From: Prorocentrum cordatum
Lineage: Eukaryota; Sar; Dinophyceae; Prorocentrales; Prorocentraceae
Direction: 5' to 3'
Length of the DNA stretch: 62,000 nt
Assembly: GCA_963575745.1 (NCBI GenBank)
Contig: CAUYUJ010002747.1
Location: 327,501-389,500, forward strand
In this document: positions 10,672 through 21,645 of the stretch, one piece after another
Numbering within the stretch: the first letter of the stretch is position 1
Layout: every line of letters begins with the position of its first letter
The notes under the pieces: generated by a model
What the model was told of the DNA's origin: nothing
Seen by the model: only the letters and a program-made list of their open reading frames with translations
The model's database searches: none
Translations under genes and position numbers: made by a program

Positions 10672-11765
10672 AATTTTCACTTTTGAAGAACAATTGTTGC
10701 TGGTCCCCCCCGTCCGGTGCACATTGTTTTGTTCGATTGAAGTACCCTTCCCGGGGCCCGCACCAAGTTTTTTATCAGGGAAAGTCTTGAGAGTCAAACT
10801 GTGTCGTTGTCCCCCATTTTACAACAACAACGGTTCCCGCCTGATACGCCCTCACAATTTATTGAAGAATCGCGCTTTCGCTTTGGACTTCCTTGCAATT
10901 TACCATCAGATCGCGGCTCCCGCTTGATACTTCCTCACAATGTATTGAAGAATCGCGCTCTCGCTTGGGACTTCCTCGCAACTTACCACTGAATCGAGGC
11001 TCCCGCTTGATACGTCCTCACAATTTATTCAGATGCCGCTCCTCGACACCCAGGAATGGCTCTCCCGCTGCATATTTCCTAGGGGTTCAAGCAGAATTTA
11101 CGCTTCAACGACCCGCACGCTCGACCCGCCCGTCTGGGCCTGCCCGCCCGACCAGCCCGTTAGGGACTGCAGTCGCCGCTCGCTGCCCTTCGCTGCCTTC
11201 GATGCCCGTCGCTGCCCGTACTGGTTCCGCGGTCGCCTTCGCTCGCTGCCCTTCGTGGCCCTGTTGCTGCCCTCAGTGGCCCCGTCGCTGCCCATTGTAG
11301 CCCCGCATTGTATGCCCTTCGTGGCCCCCGCTCGCAGTCGCCCGTCGTGGCCCCATACGCATGCCCTTCGTAGCCCCGCTGTCGCCCTTCGTGGCCCTCT
11401 CGTTGCCCTTCGTGGCCCCTTTGCTGCCCTCAGTGGCCCCGCTGTCGCCCTGTGTGGCCCCATAGAAGAATGCGCTTCGTTTCGTTTTCAAGGGCTTCAC
11501 CAACCACACGTGGCAGGGAATGATTACACTCCCCAAAAAGGGGTTACGATCGAAGACGAAGAGGGTGGGTATCCAGGGCTTGGGATATGCATATGGAATG
11601 GCACGCGAGCAGATAAGAGCGAACATTATTAAACTGATTGTTGTTATTGTTGATGTTGTTGTTGGTGTTGTTGTTCTTGCTGCTGTTGTTGTTGTTGTTG
11701 GTGGTGGTGTTGCTGTTGCTGTTGCTGCTGTTGTTGTAATTGTTGTTGTTGGTGTTGTTGTTCGG
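10672..11765 (+). repeat. Composite repeat unit, copy 3 (Y, Z, CCCGCCCGACC, 21-bp array, X, GTT)
   Basis: Module Y (10672-10830), module Z (10826-11040), CCCGCCCGACC cluster (11106-11165), 21-bp GCCCTTCGTGGCCCC array (11175-11465), module X (11515-11640, with CCCCAAAAAGGGGTTACGATCG) and a GTT array (11640-11762). The order matches copies 1 and 2. Confidence 0.8.
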
Positions 11766-11784
11766 CTTCGTCCCCCCCCGCGAC

Positions 11785-11905
11785 CTCCCCCGCGAACCAC
11801 CGCGCGACTCACCCGCGACACAGCCGCGACCCAACCCGCGACGCACCCGCGACCCACCCGCGACCCACCCGCGACCCACCTACGACCCACCCCGCGACTC
11901 ACCAA
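11785..11905 (+). repeat. 11-bp minisatellite, unit CGCGACCCACC
   Basis: About ten tandem copies of an 11-bp unit. No coding signal. Confidence 0.88.
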
Positions 11906-13690
11906 CATTGTTTTAACAAAAATCGGCGCCTGCAGGGGGCTTGTTGTACAGTTTGGAAAAATTTGGCGCCTGCGGCGGGCTTCTTCAGAGTCTCGCAGCA
12001 TGCAGGCGTCCCCGCCACCCCCTCACTATCATCCGTGACTGCGGAGTGCTACGGTATTTTTCTGCCGCTGCTCAATTTCCTAGACACACGGCCGTGGCTT
12101 GGCGCTGGAGGAACCAGCTGCATGCAGCCGATGCGCTCAGTACCCCTCTGCCAAGCACCCCTCTTCCCAATCCGTTCTGATTTTTCGCTACGTGGACCCC
12201 GAGAGACCCGGACCGCTTCCCCAGGAGCGCTTTTTGACCCCGCGCCGTCTTTGATAGTCCCGAGGCCCTGTAGAACCTCCATATGTGATCCTCTGGCGTC
12301 CAGAGGAGAGCTGGGTTCTGCAATACCCCCTGTCAAAGAGAGACCGACAGCGCTACTCCCCGGCCCTCTCTTCGGGTGCGTTTTGACCAGCATGTCGCGG
12401 AGCATCCAGTCTCGGCGACGAGGGCGAGTTGGTCGGAGTTGGTATGTCCTTTCCTCTCCTGGTCCTCGTCCGCCCCGGCCTGGGCGAGGGGGCGAGTCCT
12501 CGCTAACCCAGGTCAGCCCAAGCCTGGGGCGGAAGAGGGCAATCGGCGCCAGCGGGGCCCCTGGCCAGGCCAGTGGTCGACTAGACGAAAGAGTAACCTT
12601 TCGTTGGAGTGAACTTTGGTGCGGGCCCAAAGGGTCCCTTCGGATACAAGTCCTGGGAGGTCAGACTCTGATTTTGCCCTGGTCCGAAATCCGGCTTAAT
12701 CCCGCTCAATTCGGCTGAATCCCGCTCAATCCCGCTTGATCCGGTTGAATCCCGTTGAATCCGAGGCCCATTCCGGCGTAACAGCCCCCCAATGGAGTTT
12801 AATCTTGCATAATATTTCCGACGAAGACCTCCAAGTAGTTGCCTCCTACGGTCTTCAGATCGCTGAACGCGAAACGGCAACAAGCGGCTTGCGCGCCTGG
12901 GTTTGGCCGCCCGCGTCCCCGTTAAGCAGTGCACCACGTGTCACTCTTGCCGAAGGGAGCAGCCTATGTCCCCACTTGGGGGCCCAGACCCCCGACGTCG
13001 TGATTTCTTCGCAACGTCGACCCCCGGACCCCCTCATCCTGAGTTGTTGTTTGACGGTCCCGAGGCCCAGCAGGCCAGAAAGAGCAGAAAACATAATGAC
13101 CGTCGTGTTTTTCTCATCACGCTATGGGGTTTCGGGGCGGGACATCGGCCAGCGGTGCCCAGGCCTTACCACTGGGGATGGGGATCGGTCGATCGGTGCT
13201 CCGCCCTGCAGGTGATGGGCGGCCGCGGGGAGGCGCGGGGCCCCCGCCGCGGCGCGGGGCGCGGCGGCGGCGCATGGGCGAGCCAGCGGAGGAGTCCGGC
13301 CGGGGGTCCCGACGGTCCGCCCCTCTGGGGGCTCTTCCTCCTGCTCCTCCTCCTCCTCCTCCTGCTCCTGCTCCTGCTCCTCGAGAAGCGGCTAGCTGCG
13401 GCCCTCGTCCCAGGGCCTAGCCGCGCTACGCCCACTACGCAGCCCTCCCCGCACACTGCGCAAGGCCCAGCCGCTGTGGCAAGAGCCCCGCCGAGGAGGA
13501 GGGCAGAGGGAGGGAGGCCCCGCCTGGTCGGTCTCCATCCCCTCAGACCGTGAGCACACCCCCGACGACGAGGACCCAGTCCACGGCATAAGCTATCAGA
13601 CATCCATTGAGACAAAACCCAGCAATAAGATAGCACTGATAATCCCACTCACAGCAATCCCACAAAATCTCATTGACTGAAATACAATGG
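11906..13690. other. Unassigned GC-rich DNA with small repeats
   Basis: No convincing gene. On the minus strand near 12100-12125 is a motif TGCATGCAGCTGGTTCC that recurs at 47766-47785 and, degenerate, at 57740-57765. At 12689-12765 a 10-12 bp minisatellite on AATCCCGCT is present. At 13334-13384 there is a CTC/CTG microsatellite. Frames of up to about 250 residues exist but are low-complexity. Confidence 0.5.
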
Positions 13691-13873
13691 CTTCCACAGC
13701 CACACCATCAGATAGAAAATCCACTACTAGAATCATCGTCACGACCTGCACTCCAAACTGGTTGAAGACACGGCCTCCCAACCCTCAAGAGGAAAAAAAC
13801 TTGGTCGAACTTCATGGGCCCCGAAGGGCCTTGGCTGAGACTCTCGCGGCCCTCCGTAGAGGGCTGGTGCGGC
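13691..13873. other. Unassigned DNA, less GC-rich
   Basis: Follows an AT-richer patch (13590-13760). It may be 3-prime untranslated sequence of the minus-strand LINE that ends at 13874. No motif is recognised. Confidence 0.4.
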
Positions 13874-14641
13874 TCACTTCCGTCCACGTTTCGCCCTGCG
13901 CGGCCTCCCACCCTCATCGTCTTCGTCGTCACCGTCAGCTCCACCGTTCTTGAACTCCACCAGCCACTTCACCAGCGGGCCGTCCAGAGTGTGCTGCGGG
14001 GACACGTACAGCTTCGCATTACGAGTGGCAAACAGATCTTTCAGCTTGGACCTGAGCTGGATGTCACACTGCTCTTGCATCATGAAAGCCCAGACCCACA
14101 CCCGGCCTTCCTTGGGCGTCGGGTGGCGGGGGCGAGCTCTGAAAAGAAAGGCGTCCAGGACCGACGGCGCCAGCGCGGCGTACTGGCACACCAGGGTCTT
14201 GGCCTCCGAGGTCGCCTCCGTCGCCGTCTCCAGCTGCTTCTTCAACAACTCCATCATACATTTGAAAACGATCGATCGCTGGCTACCGCCAAGAGTGTGT
14301 GCCCGCAACTCCTTCTTCTCGGCCTTGTCCCCCATGGCAGTGTCCTCCTCGCCTCCTCCGTTGGTTTCCTCACGACGTGCTTTCTCATCCTTGCGCCATA
14401 AATCACGAGTCTGGGTGATCGACTTTTTCTCGTCCTCACCTTTCAGAATGACCACGAAACTCGCCCGATCCTCAAGACCGCCCAGGCGGCGGTCCAGCGA
14501 GACCAGGACAGGCACCGTCTTGCGCACGACCGTCATGGCGGAGGCCCTGTTTGGATCGGAGCGCGCACCTCTCTCCTTCGGCTGCTGGTCGACGCCCCCC
14601 ACGGAACTCGCGGCCGCCAAAACCTCGAGCATCGCCCGCAA
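13874..14641 (-). pseudogene. LINE 1 C-terminal domain, unknown function
   Basis: 255-residue frame, helical and charged, with LGGLEDRASFVVILKGEDEK near residue 54 and a basic tail (GGRPRRAKRGRK). Tryptophan-rich segment VWVWAFMMQEQ around residue 187. I do not recognise a named domain. It sits downstream of the RT and zinc-finger parts on the same strand, so it is probably the end of the same polyprotein. The plus-strand frame at 38434-39147 holds a comparable position behind zinc fingers and has a similar opening (ARLAVGLERRTAMLEANAY). The homology between them is an inference, not shown. Confidence 0.5.
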
Positions 14642-14920
14642 GATGTGGGAGTGGGAGGCGGCGGCAGTCTCCGCACAAGGTCTCCGAGAAGCTAGGCAAG
14701 CTCAAGCACACAAAGCTCCCGTCACAGAGGAAGGCCCGATATCTTGCGATGGTGCTGGCATTTCATGGAGTTGCTTCTCGAACTTGGTGTTGCAGTATTT
14801 GCATTGCTGTTTCCAGGCCGCGATGCTTGCTGAGGAATGCTGTTTGTCCCGACGAGCTGCTCTGTGCCGGACACCTTTTCACTCAGACCTCGAACGGCGC
14901 TTGCTTGCACGTGTATACAT

Positions 14921-14940
14921 AATATATATATATATATGAC
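14921..14940. repeat. Short (AT)n run
   Basis: An alternating AT tract, TATATATATATATATATG-like, inside the frame that follows the last zinc finger. It is translated as IYIYI in the decayed element. Confidence 0.7.
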
Positions 14941-14949
14941 CCATCGTAC

Positions 14950-15691
14950 TTACCATCTTGCCACAACATTTGCACTCGAAGGTCGCACCCTTGACGCTCA
15001 CCTGCTTCCTCTCCCTCGGTTTGGCCGTAGCTCGAGCTAGACGACGACCACGACGAGGTGGGGCCTTCGGCTTGGGGTCCTGTTGCGGGGGCCCTCGTCC
15101 ATGTCCTTGGGGCGCTACTCGCGGGGGCTGTTTGCCTCGATAACGTTTGCGCACGGGCTGCTCGACGTCGACGACTGGGTCCAGGCCTGATGGGGGTCCC
15201 ACTGGAGGCTGCTGAGGCACAGGCTGCTTTCCTCGAATCCTCCTCCGCACGCCAACCACTTGGGGGAGATGGGCGCGTTGCTCGCATCGACGGACATGGT
15301 CGGCGTAAGAAAGATTCGATATGATCCCATCGCAGTGGGGCCACACCTTGGACGACAACATAAGACGCTGTTTTCCTGGGCGAAGCTGGCCAGAACAATG
15401 TTGAACATGCTTGGCATACCCATTCGGGTGGAGGTGGTCCCCACTCTTGGGACACACTCGAAGCTGCGCTCCGCCGTGCCCTCTCACCTCCGTCGTCTGC
15501 GCTTGCTTCGGGTCCTCGGCGGTCGGGCGGTCCCCGATCTCGGCGTTGGCCACGGCATACGCCCTGACGTGCACCGCCGTCTTGACTTTCGTCGCCAGCG
15601 TCGTCAACTGCTTTCCAGCCTCGACGTTGGCGGTCTCGCGCCATCGTGCATGCCGCTCGCCCTCGGGAATCGACGTCTGGGCCATCACCAA
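14950..15691 (-). pseudogene. LINE 1 zinc-finger region
   Basis: The minus-strand frame carries three finger-like motifs: C-x-K-S-G-D-H-L-H...H-x3-C around residue 80, CDGIISNLSYADHVRRC around residue 119, and CKCCGKMVSTMGH near the end. Between them lies a Pro/Arg-rich stretch. In non-LTR elements such fingers lie after the RT and are thought to bind RNA or target DNA. The frame differs from that of the RT core upstream. The residues near 14930 (HIYIYI) come from the AT run and mark the end of meaningful sequence. Confidence 0.6.
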
Positions 15692-15829
15692 TTGGTTTAA
15701 GCGCCAACATCATTGTCGAACATGCAGATGCTGCCCAGACGGTTCGGCTCGGCCTGGGCGGTCTGCTCAGGCGGCACCGAGTAGCTGCACCTCCCATCGA
15801 CTGTCGTCGCACCGACCAAGGGGTTCCAA

Positions 15830-16055
15830 GATGGGATATGCCACGGTGGGTGACCAACACCTCGATCAGTTCGATGCCCAGCCACTCGTAGATCTTTGTC
15901 ATGTTGATCTTCTTGGCCTCCATCTGGCGGAGCGTCAGACCGCGAGCCCGATCGATCAAGTACCGTGCACACTTGCGCACAAACGATTGCAGACGGTCGA
16001 GGTCCCTGGCGGAGTACGCTCCCACCTCGCTCCCATGCAGCAGGCATCCTATCAC
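15830..16055 (-). pseudogene. LINE 1 RT thumb/connection region
   Basis: Reads GSEVGAYSARDLDRLQSFV then RKCARYLIDRARGLTLRQME and IYEWLGIELIEVLVTHR. This pattern (a helix ending before a short LR-type motif) is typical of sequence just after the RT palm in LINEs. It is followed by a frame change near 15700. Confidence 0.6.
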
Positions 16056-16076
16056 GGCAGCGGCGAAGATCTGACC

Positions 16077-16463
16077 CTAAACCTTCAGCGGCAACTTGGT
16101 GGCGCTCAGCGGGTACTTCAGCTTGGCCCAGACTTGGGGCGCTGCCTTAACCCTCTTGGTCGTATCCGTCCCGGCTCCGCCGTCGGTGTCGACCCACGCT
16201 CCAAGCACTCTCACCGTGTGATGGAAACGCTTGGGCAGCGCGCCGTTCTCGTCGTGCACGCCCGTCTGCAGGAACTCGCCCTTTCCAGGGTGCACCTCCT
16301 CGCCGCGGTCGCCCAGGGTGTCGAACACCATCCGCCTGGTGGCCTCGAGGTCCTGGGCTTCGGTCCACGACGACGCGTCGTCGGCGAGCCCCATCGCGCG
16401 GAACGCGCGTTGGACCACGTCGTCTGGATCCTTCCAGGGCTGCTTTCCCATCGCACATCTCAA
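16077..16463 (-). pseudogene. LINE 1 RT, motif C segment
   Basis: 128-residue frame with the catalytic motif C as GLADDASSW (plus positions about 16368-16394), that is LADD in place of the more common YADD/FADD. It is followed by a motif D-like segment (EEVHPGKGEFLQTG) and RVLGAWVDTDGG, resembling the motif E region. It abuts the upstream RT frame (16468-17352) with a frame change at about 16465. Confidence 0.7.
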
Positions 16464-16467
16464 GCGC

Positions 16468-17352
16468 TTAACGCTGCAAGTTGATCCCAGGCAAAATTAG
16501 CAACAGCTCCCGCAATGAAGAATTGTGGTATACATTGAACAACCCACATGAACTGGCACATCCTTCCCTCGGGCCTCGGTAAAGGCGGTACACACTCGAG
16601 ATCCCATGGCGAAGTTTGACTTGGCACCCGGTCTCGGCGCGAAGGCGGCGGAATACTGCTACTGACGTCGGCGGCAGGCTTTCGGTCCTCAGAGCGCCCC
16701 AAAGCGGCCCCCTCGGCGCCGCGGGGTAGGCCTTCTTGATGTCGGCAAGGTAGAGCGCGGCCCGCTTCTGCCTGAACGTGTCGTACTCGATCTCCCGCCG
16801 CTCCCGATGCTGATCCCAAGTGCCAGCCTGCTCGCACGCGGCACGTGACCCCTGGAGATGCACCCCCCACCCTGCGTAAAGCTCGCAAACCACGCTGGTG
16901 ACGAACATGATATCCCGTGTCGACCGCCCTCTGCGGAAACCCCATTGCTCGTTGACCAGCATCCCCTGCTCCTCGAAGTAAGCCGTGGCCCTCGTAATCG
17001 CAATCTTGGCAATGAGGTGGGTGAGCATCGTCAGCAAGCAGATCCCGCGATGGTTGTCGAGCGACGTGCGGGACCTCTTCTGCTTCCATAACATCAGTGC
17101 AACTGCTTGATGGGTGGCGACATTACAGTGCGGTTGGGGGCCGCCCCCAGGGGTGTCTTCCCACATGGCACAGATCAATTCGAACACTCGCAACTGTGTT
17201 GAGGTCGGGGCACGTCGAAGCATATCGACGGTCACTTCGTCTCCCCCTGGCGCCGAGACACGCGTAGTCTTCATCGCGCTCACAAGCTCGCCGAACGACG
17301 GCAAATAATTTAACTCCTGAGCGATCGGCTTCTGGGCTCGATGGGCTGCCAC
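16468..17352 (-). pseudogene. LINE 1 RT, fingers/palm with motifs A and B
   Basis: 294-residue frame. Visible motifs: a motif 1-like APGGDEVTVDMLRR; motif 2 as RTSLDNHRGICLLTMLTHL; WGFRRGRSTRDIMFV; motif A ALYLADIKKAYP with the first catalytic Asp; and motif B GPREGCASSCGLFNVYH. Motif C continues in another frame just downstream. This identifies a LINE-type RT with confidence. The copy is a pseudogene because of the frame break. Confidence 0.85.
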
Positions 17353-18077
17353 CTGGACTTTCGGGGTGGCCTGGGCCCCACTGATGGCTTCGAAATGCTT
17401 GTGGCCGTCCTCGGGCTTCTAGCTTTAACACCCTGGAACTGGCGTTCCTGAGGTGGACCCCTAACTCCTTGAGCAATCCGTACTGCTTGCCTACTTCGCG
17501 ATTGGCATAGGCCCACTGAATTTCGCCGCACACCTCGCTTAACACCTTCCTTTTTTTTCGGGTACTCGAAAACCCTTTCGAACCTCCTCGCTTGGATGTG
17601 GCGGGCCTTCTCTTCGGGAAAATTCGGGGCCCCCTTGGCCTGCTGCGCCAGACGATAACTCGCTGCTGCTCGCCCCCTGCTCTTGAGCAATTCTGGTCGG
17701 CACCGTTCGACGCACGGCAAGTCGCACCGTCGGGACCCCCTCGGCCTACGATCTTCTCGGCTACGTCGGTCAAATGCGAGGCTAGCTCCCCCCACTCGGG
17801 TATGTCGGCTTGAATGTGGCCCGCTCTCGCTCAGCTGCTGCGCCCGCTGCTGTCGGAGGTCGATCGCAATCTTCCCCGCCCCGCGAGCTCGGCCCCACCG
17901 AAGAGGTTTCTTGGGCTGGCCTATCTTGGGGCCCTGGAGCAGCCCTCGACCTGGAAGGGGGGCCCGGCCGAACGGCAGGAACGGCGCGAACTTGCCCCGA
18001 TGGCCGCACCCCGCGAACTCCCTCGTCGCAAGCCCCCTCCACGTCCGCCCCGCCCCCCCGAACGTCGACAATAACAT
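17310..18077 (-). pseudogene. LINE 1 linker between endonuclease and RT
   Basis: Arg/Gln-rich frame of 255 residues with no recognisable motif. It overlaps a second open minus frame (17123-17773) that may hold part of the true protein, such as GEIQWAYANREVGKQYGLLK. The place between endonuclease and RT corresponds to the variable linker of LINE ORF2. Confidence 0.45.
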
Positions 18078-18177
18078 ATCCTGCTCATGTCACGTTTTGA
18101 GTGCTCCATGGAACCACGTCCCACGGCGCTTGCACGATAAATATGGATCCACTGCTCGAAGGTTTTCGCTCTGGGCC

Positions 18178-18872
18178 CTATCGACAAGCTGGCGCGGTAG
18201 TTGCGAAGTCGGGGTCTGCCGGGTCATGGGCCCCACAAATGTTCCCCTCTGGTCGGCTCCAAGGTGAGTTCGCGTCGCCACCAACAATCATCCGGCACCC
18301 CGAACGTCGAATATTCTGAATCAAGAGGGGGCTCAGATCGAAATGCCTCTTCCTCGCAAGTTTGGTCCCCTGCGTAGGCGCATATTGTGCACTGCCATCA
18401 CCGCCCCACCCTGCTGCCACTTGCTCACCATATACCTGGATAGAATCATTGCAGCTTTCCCAACCACAAACATCGTAAGTTCTGCCATGCCACAAATCGC
18501 TGGAATGCTCCCGCGAAAGATCCACTCGGGCGTGTTCACGTCTGATAGAAACATGATGTGAGCGCGCTCGGCGCGCATGCACGTCGCAACGTGAGCCAAC
18601 ATGCTGCGATACATACCCTGCGTCCAAGACATCTGCTGTACATTCCAGACCCCAATGCGAAGCTCTGAAGGTTTCTGCGGGGCGTTGCAGGCATGCCACT
18701 TCCTCCGAAGTCGGCGAGCCCTGCCAGTGCTGCATGAAGAAAGCCAGGTAGATGCTGGCGTCGCGGTAGGCGATGAAAGAGCGGACGCAGGGATGCCAAA
18801 CACCTGCGCGCGAAAGGCACGGGGCCTCTCGTGCGTGATGAAATCTTCTGTCTCGGGGCCGACCGGCATCAC
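18178..18872 (-). pseudogene. LINE 1 AP-like endonuclease
   Basis: Two overlapping minus frames together show the domain. One reads LRIGVWNVQQMSWTQG (the N-in-WN motif that opens APE-type endonucleases, plus positions about 18620-18668) and HIMFLSDVN. The other reads CRMIVGGDANSPW (the GDxN motif, plus positions about 18264-18300). A 1-2 nt shift between them breaks the frame. Role: target nicking for target-primed reverse transcription. Confidence 0.7.
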
Positions 18873-19064
18873 GGATGAACACAGTAGAGATCCCCACTGA
18901 GCAGCTTCCGTCTGAGAGCCAACATCCGCCCGCAGCCCCCCCGATCCCCTGGCGCCACCGTGGAGGCAGTTTCATTCTCGAGCCAGGTGCTCCTGCTCAT
19001 CCTCCCCCTCCTGCTGTTCCGCCTCCTCCGCCCCCTCGGGCCAGCCTCCTCGTCCTCGGGCCAG

Positions 19065-19165
19065 CCAGGGCGCTGGATCTTGCAGGATCCTGCAGGGCCA
19101 GGGGCGCGCTGACCCGGGCTTGGGTGCGGGATCCTGCAGAATCCTGCAGGATCCTGCATCGCCCC
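19065..19165. repeat. ATCCTGCAG short tandem repeat
   Basis: Seven or so copies of ATCCTGCAG(G/A), partly contiguous. No coding signal. Confidence 0.7.
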
Positions 19166-19296
19166 ACTGACTGGGGTCTCGATTGACCACTGTCAGTGGA
19201 TCCCCGACCCTGAGGCGGCCCCCGCGATGGGCTAGAGCCCTGAATGATCAGGGCTGGGAGCGGTCAGGGGTACTCGACGGTCGTTGAAAGTTTATG

Positions 19297-19412
19297 TCCC
19301 AACCATCCTGTGGTGTTGGGTCTTCGTTTTGAAGAGACATCGCCCCGCGCCCCACCTTCCCCCTTCCCCCTTCCCCCCCCTCCCCCCCCCACCCACCCAC
19401 CCACCACCCACC

Positions 19413-19501
<89 letters not shown>

Positions 19502-20675
19502 CGAGTGCGACATTTCGTGGCCCCATGGGGAGCTCCACCGAAGGCCCCAGCGGGGGTGCCCGCATGCGGTTCCCCCACCCAGGGCAGCGCTTCGTGGCCC
19601 CATGAGGAGTTCAACTGTAGGTCCCAGCGGGGGTGCCCGCATGCGGTTCCCCCAGCCAGTGCAGCGCTTCGTGGCCCCATAGGGTGCGCCACAGAAGGCT
19701 CCAGTGGGGGTGCCCGCATGCGATTCCCCCACCCAGGGCAGCGTCTCGTGGTCCCCCAGGGAACCCCACTGTAGGCACCAGTGGTGGTGCCCGCATGCGG
19801 TTCCCCCACCCAGCGCAGCGCCTCGTAGCCCCATAGGGAGCTCCACCGAAGGTCCCAGTGGGGGTGCCCGCATGCGGTTCCCTCACCCAGCGCAGGGAGC
19901 TCCACCGAAGGTCCCAGTGGGGGTGCCCGCATGCGGTTCCCCCACCCAGGGCAGCGCTTCGTGGCCCCATAGGGAAGCCCACTGTAGGCCCTAGTGGTGG
20001 TGCCCGCATGCGGTCCCCCCACCCAGTGCAACGCTTCGTAGCCCCATGCGGCGCTCCACCGAAGTCCCCAGTGGGGTCGCGCGCGCGCGCGCCCCCCCCC
20101 CCCCCCCGGGCAGCGTTTCGTGGCCCCACAGGGGGCTCCACTGTAGGCACCAGTGAGGGTGCCCGCGCGCGTTTTCCCCAACCCAGCTCAGCGCTTCGCA
20201 GCCCCACAGGGAGCTCCGCCGAAGGTCCCATCGGGGGCGCTTGCATGCGCCCCCCCCCCCCCCCCCAGGGCAGCGCTTCGTGGCCCCATAGGGAGCTCCA
20301 CCGAAGGCCCCAGTGGGGGTGCCCGCGTGCGCCCCCCCCGCCCAGGGCAGCGCTTCGTGGCCCCACAGGGAGTTCAACTGTAGGTCCCAGCGGGGGTGCC
20401 CGCATGCGGTTCCCCCACCCAGGGCAGCGCTTCGTGGCCCCATAGGGGGCGCCACCGAAGGCCCCAGTGGGGATGCCCGCGTGCGATTCCCCCACCCAGG
20501 GCAGCGCTTCGTGGCCCCATAGGGAGCTCCACCGAAGGCCCCAGTGGGGGTGCCCGCATGCGGTTCCCCACCACCACCTCTGTGGCAAGCCCTTCACACA
20601 GTTCGGGGCCCCATAAGGAGCTCCACCGAGGACGATATTCACAATTGCGGTACTCACAACTGTATATGGTTGGGT
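19297..20675 (+). repeat. Composite satellite, left inverted arm
   Basis: Opens with CCTGTGGTGTTGGGTCTTCG, contains (CA)n at 19416-19500, then about 14 tandem units of 76-80 bp (GAGCTCCACCGAAGG, CCCCAGTGGGGGTGCCC, GCATGCGGTTCCCCCACCC, GCAGCGCTTCGTGGCCCC), and closes with ACCGAGGACGATATTCACAA and ATATGGTTGGG. The reverse complement of this whole arrangement lies at 40738-42228. Long frames of up to 348 residues through it are repeat artefacts. Confidence 0.9.
19416..19500 (+). repeat. (CA)n microsatellite
   Basis: About 42 uninterrupted CA dinucleotides inside the left arm. The equivalent place in the right arm (about 42120-42175) is purine-rich but has no CA run. Confidence 0.95.
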
Positions 20676-21105
20676 CCGTCGCCAGGCTTATGTTTTTGGG
20701 CTCCCAGATCCCAGTCTACTTGAAGCGCCTTTCAATTTCAAGAGTTAGTTTGCCTTCGCTATGCTTGCTATTCCCCCTGTCCTAAGATGGGGTTATTGTC
20801 ATTACTTGGGTGCCTCCTACTTATCCTACTTATCCTCCTTCTCTCATGCTCAGACCTACTCATACTCAGGCCTACTCTTACTCAGATTTATTCATACTGA
20901 GACATCGCGCACGCCCCGTTCGCGGCCGTTTGGCGGGGATGTCTCAAGCGGTGTGCTGGTTTTCTGGATATTGAGGATGTCTCGAGCGGGGCGCTCATTT
21001 TCACGTCCTTAAGGGGAGCAGCCCACTCTGCGGGACTTGAAGTCGTCATCTTCACTGCTCGCGCAAACATCCCACCCACCCACCCGCAACTTGGTTTGCA
21101 AAACC
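20676..21105. other. Unassigned DNA with a dispersed motif
   Basis: At 20694-20745 is a segment containing GGCTCCCAGATCCCAGTCTA and TTCAAGAGT that recurs near 61377-61425. At 20930-20995 two imperfect copies of GGATGTCTC(A/G)AGCGG are present. No gene is seen. Confidence 0.5.
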
Positions 21106-21109
21106 TGTC

Positions 21110-21593
21110 AAGACCGACTACGACGACACCGACGACAACGACTAGGACGACGCCGACGATGTCTCCGACGACTTCGACGACGACAACGACGCCGACGACG
21201 ACGAAGACGACGACGACGACGCCAACGAAGGCGACGACGAGGAAGGAGGAAGGACGACGACGGCGACAACGACGACAACGACGAAGGAGGAGGGAGGACG
21301 GTGACGACGCGAACGACGACGAAGGAGGAAGGACGGCGACGCCGACGACGACAACGACGAGGGAGGAGGGAAGACGACGACGACAACGACGACGACGACG
21401 GCGACGACATAGGAGGGACGACGATGAGACGCCGACGACGGACGACGACGACGACGTGGGAGGAGGAGGAAGGACGACCACGGCGACAACGACGATGGAA
21501 ACGACCACGACGCCAAAGAGGACGACGACGACAAACAGGAGAAAAGACAGAGGACGACGTAGGCGACGACGACGACGACGCGGGAGGAGGGAG

Positions 21594-21624
<31 letters not shown>

Positions 21625-21645
21625 CAAGAGCGCGCGCGCACGCTT
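21110..21645 (+). repeat. GAC/GGA-rich low-complexity tract
   Basis: Roughly 530 bp dominated by GACGAC triplets with GGAGGA interruptions. It is open in several frames on both strands as Asp/Thr/Arg or Val/Ser runs, which I take as compositional. Confidence 0.85.

Larger units (their letters stand above)
13874..18900 (-). mobile_element. Decayed non-LTR retrotransposon (LINE 1 of this window)
   Basis: Domains read in order on the minus strand: AP-type endonuclease (18870-18180), linker (18077-17310), reverse transcriptase (17352-15830, in two frames), C2H2-like fingers (15691-14950) and a helical C-terminal domain (14641-13874). At least five frame changes separate the pieces, so the copy is not functional. 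Established knowledge: EN-RT order with downstream zinc fingers is typical of non-LTR elements. No target-site duplication or 3-prime tail could be placed. Confidence 0.8.

Noticed and set aside
19264-20657. Minus frames of 305-348 codons with repeated GGGTACGHP-like peptides
   Set aside because: They are produced by the 76-80 bp satellite in several frames, with internal (GT)n coding. No non-repeat part.
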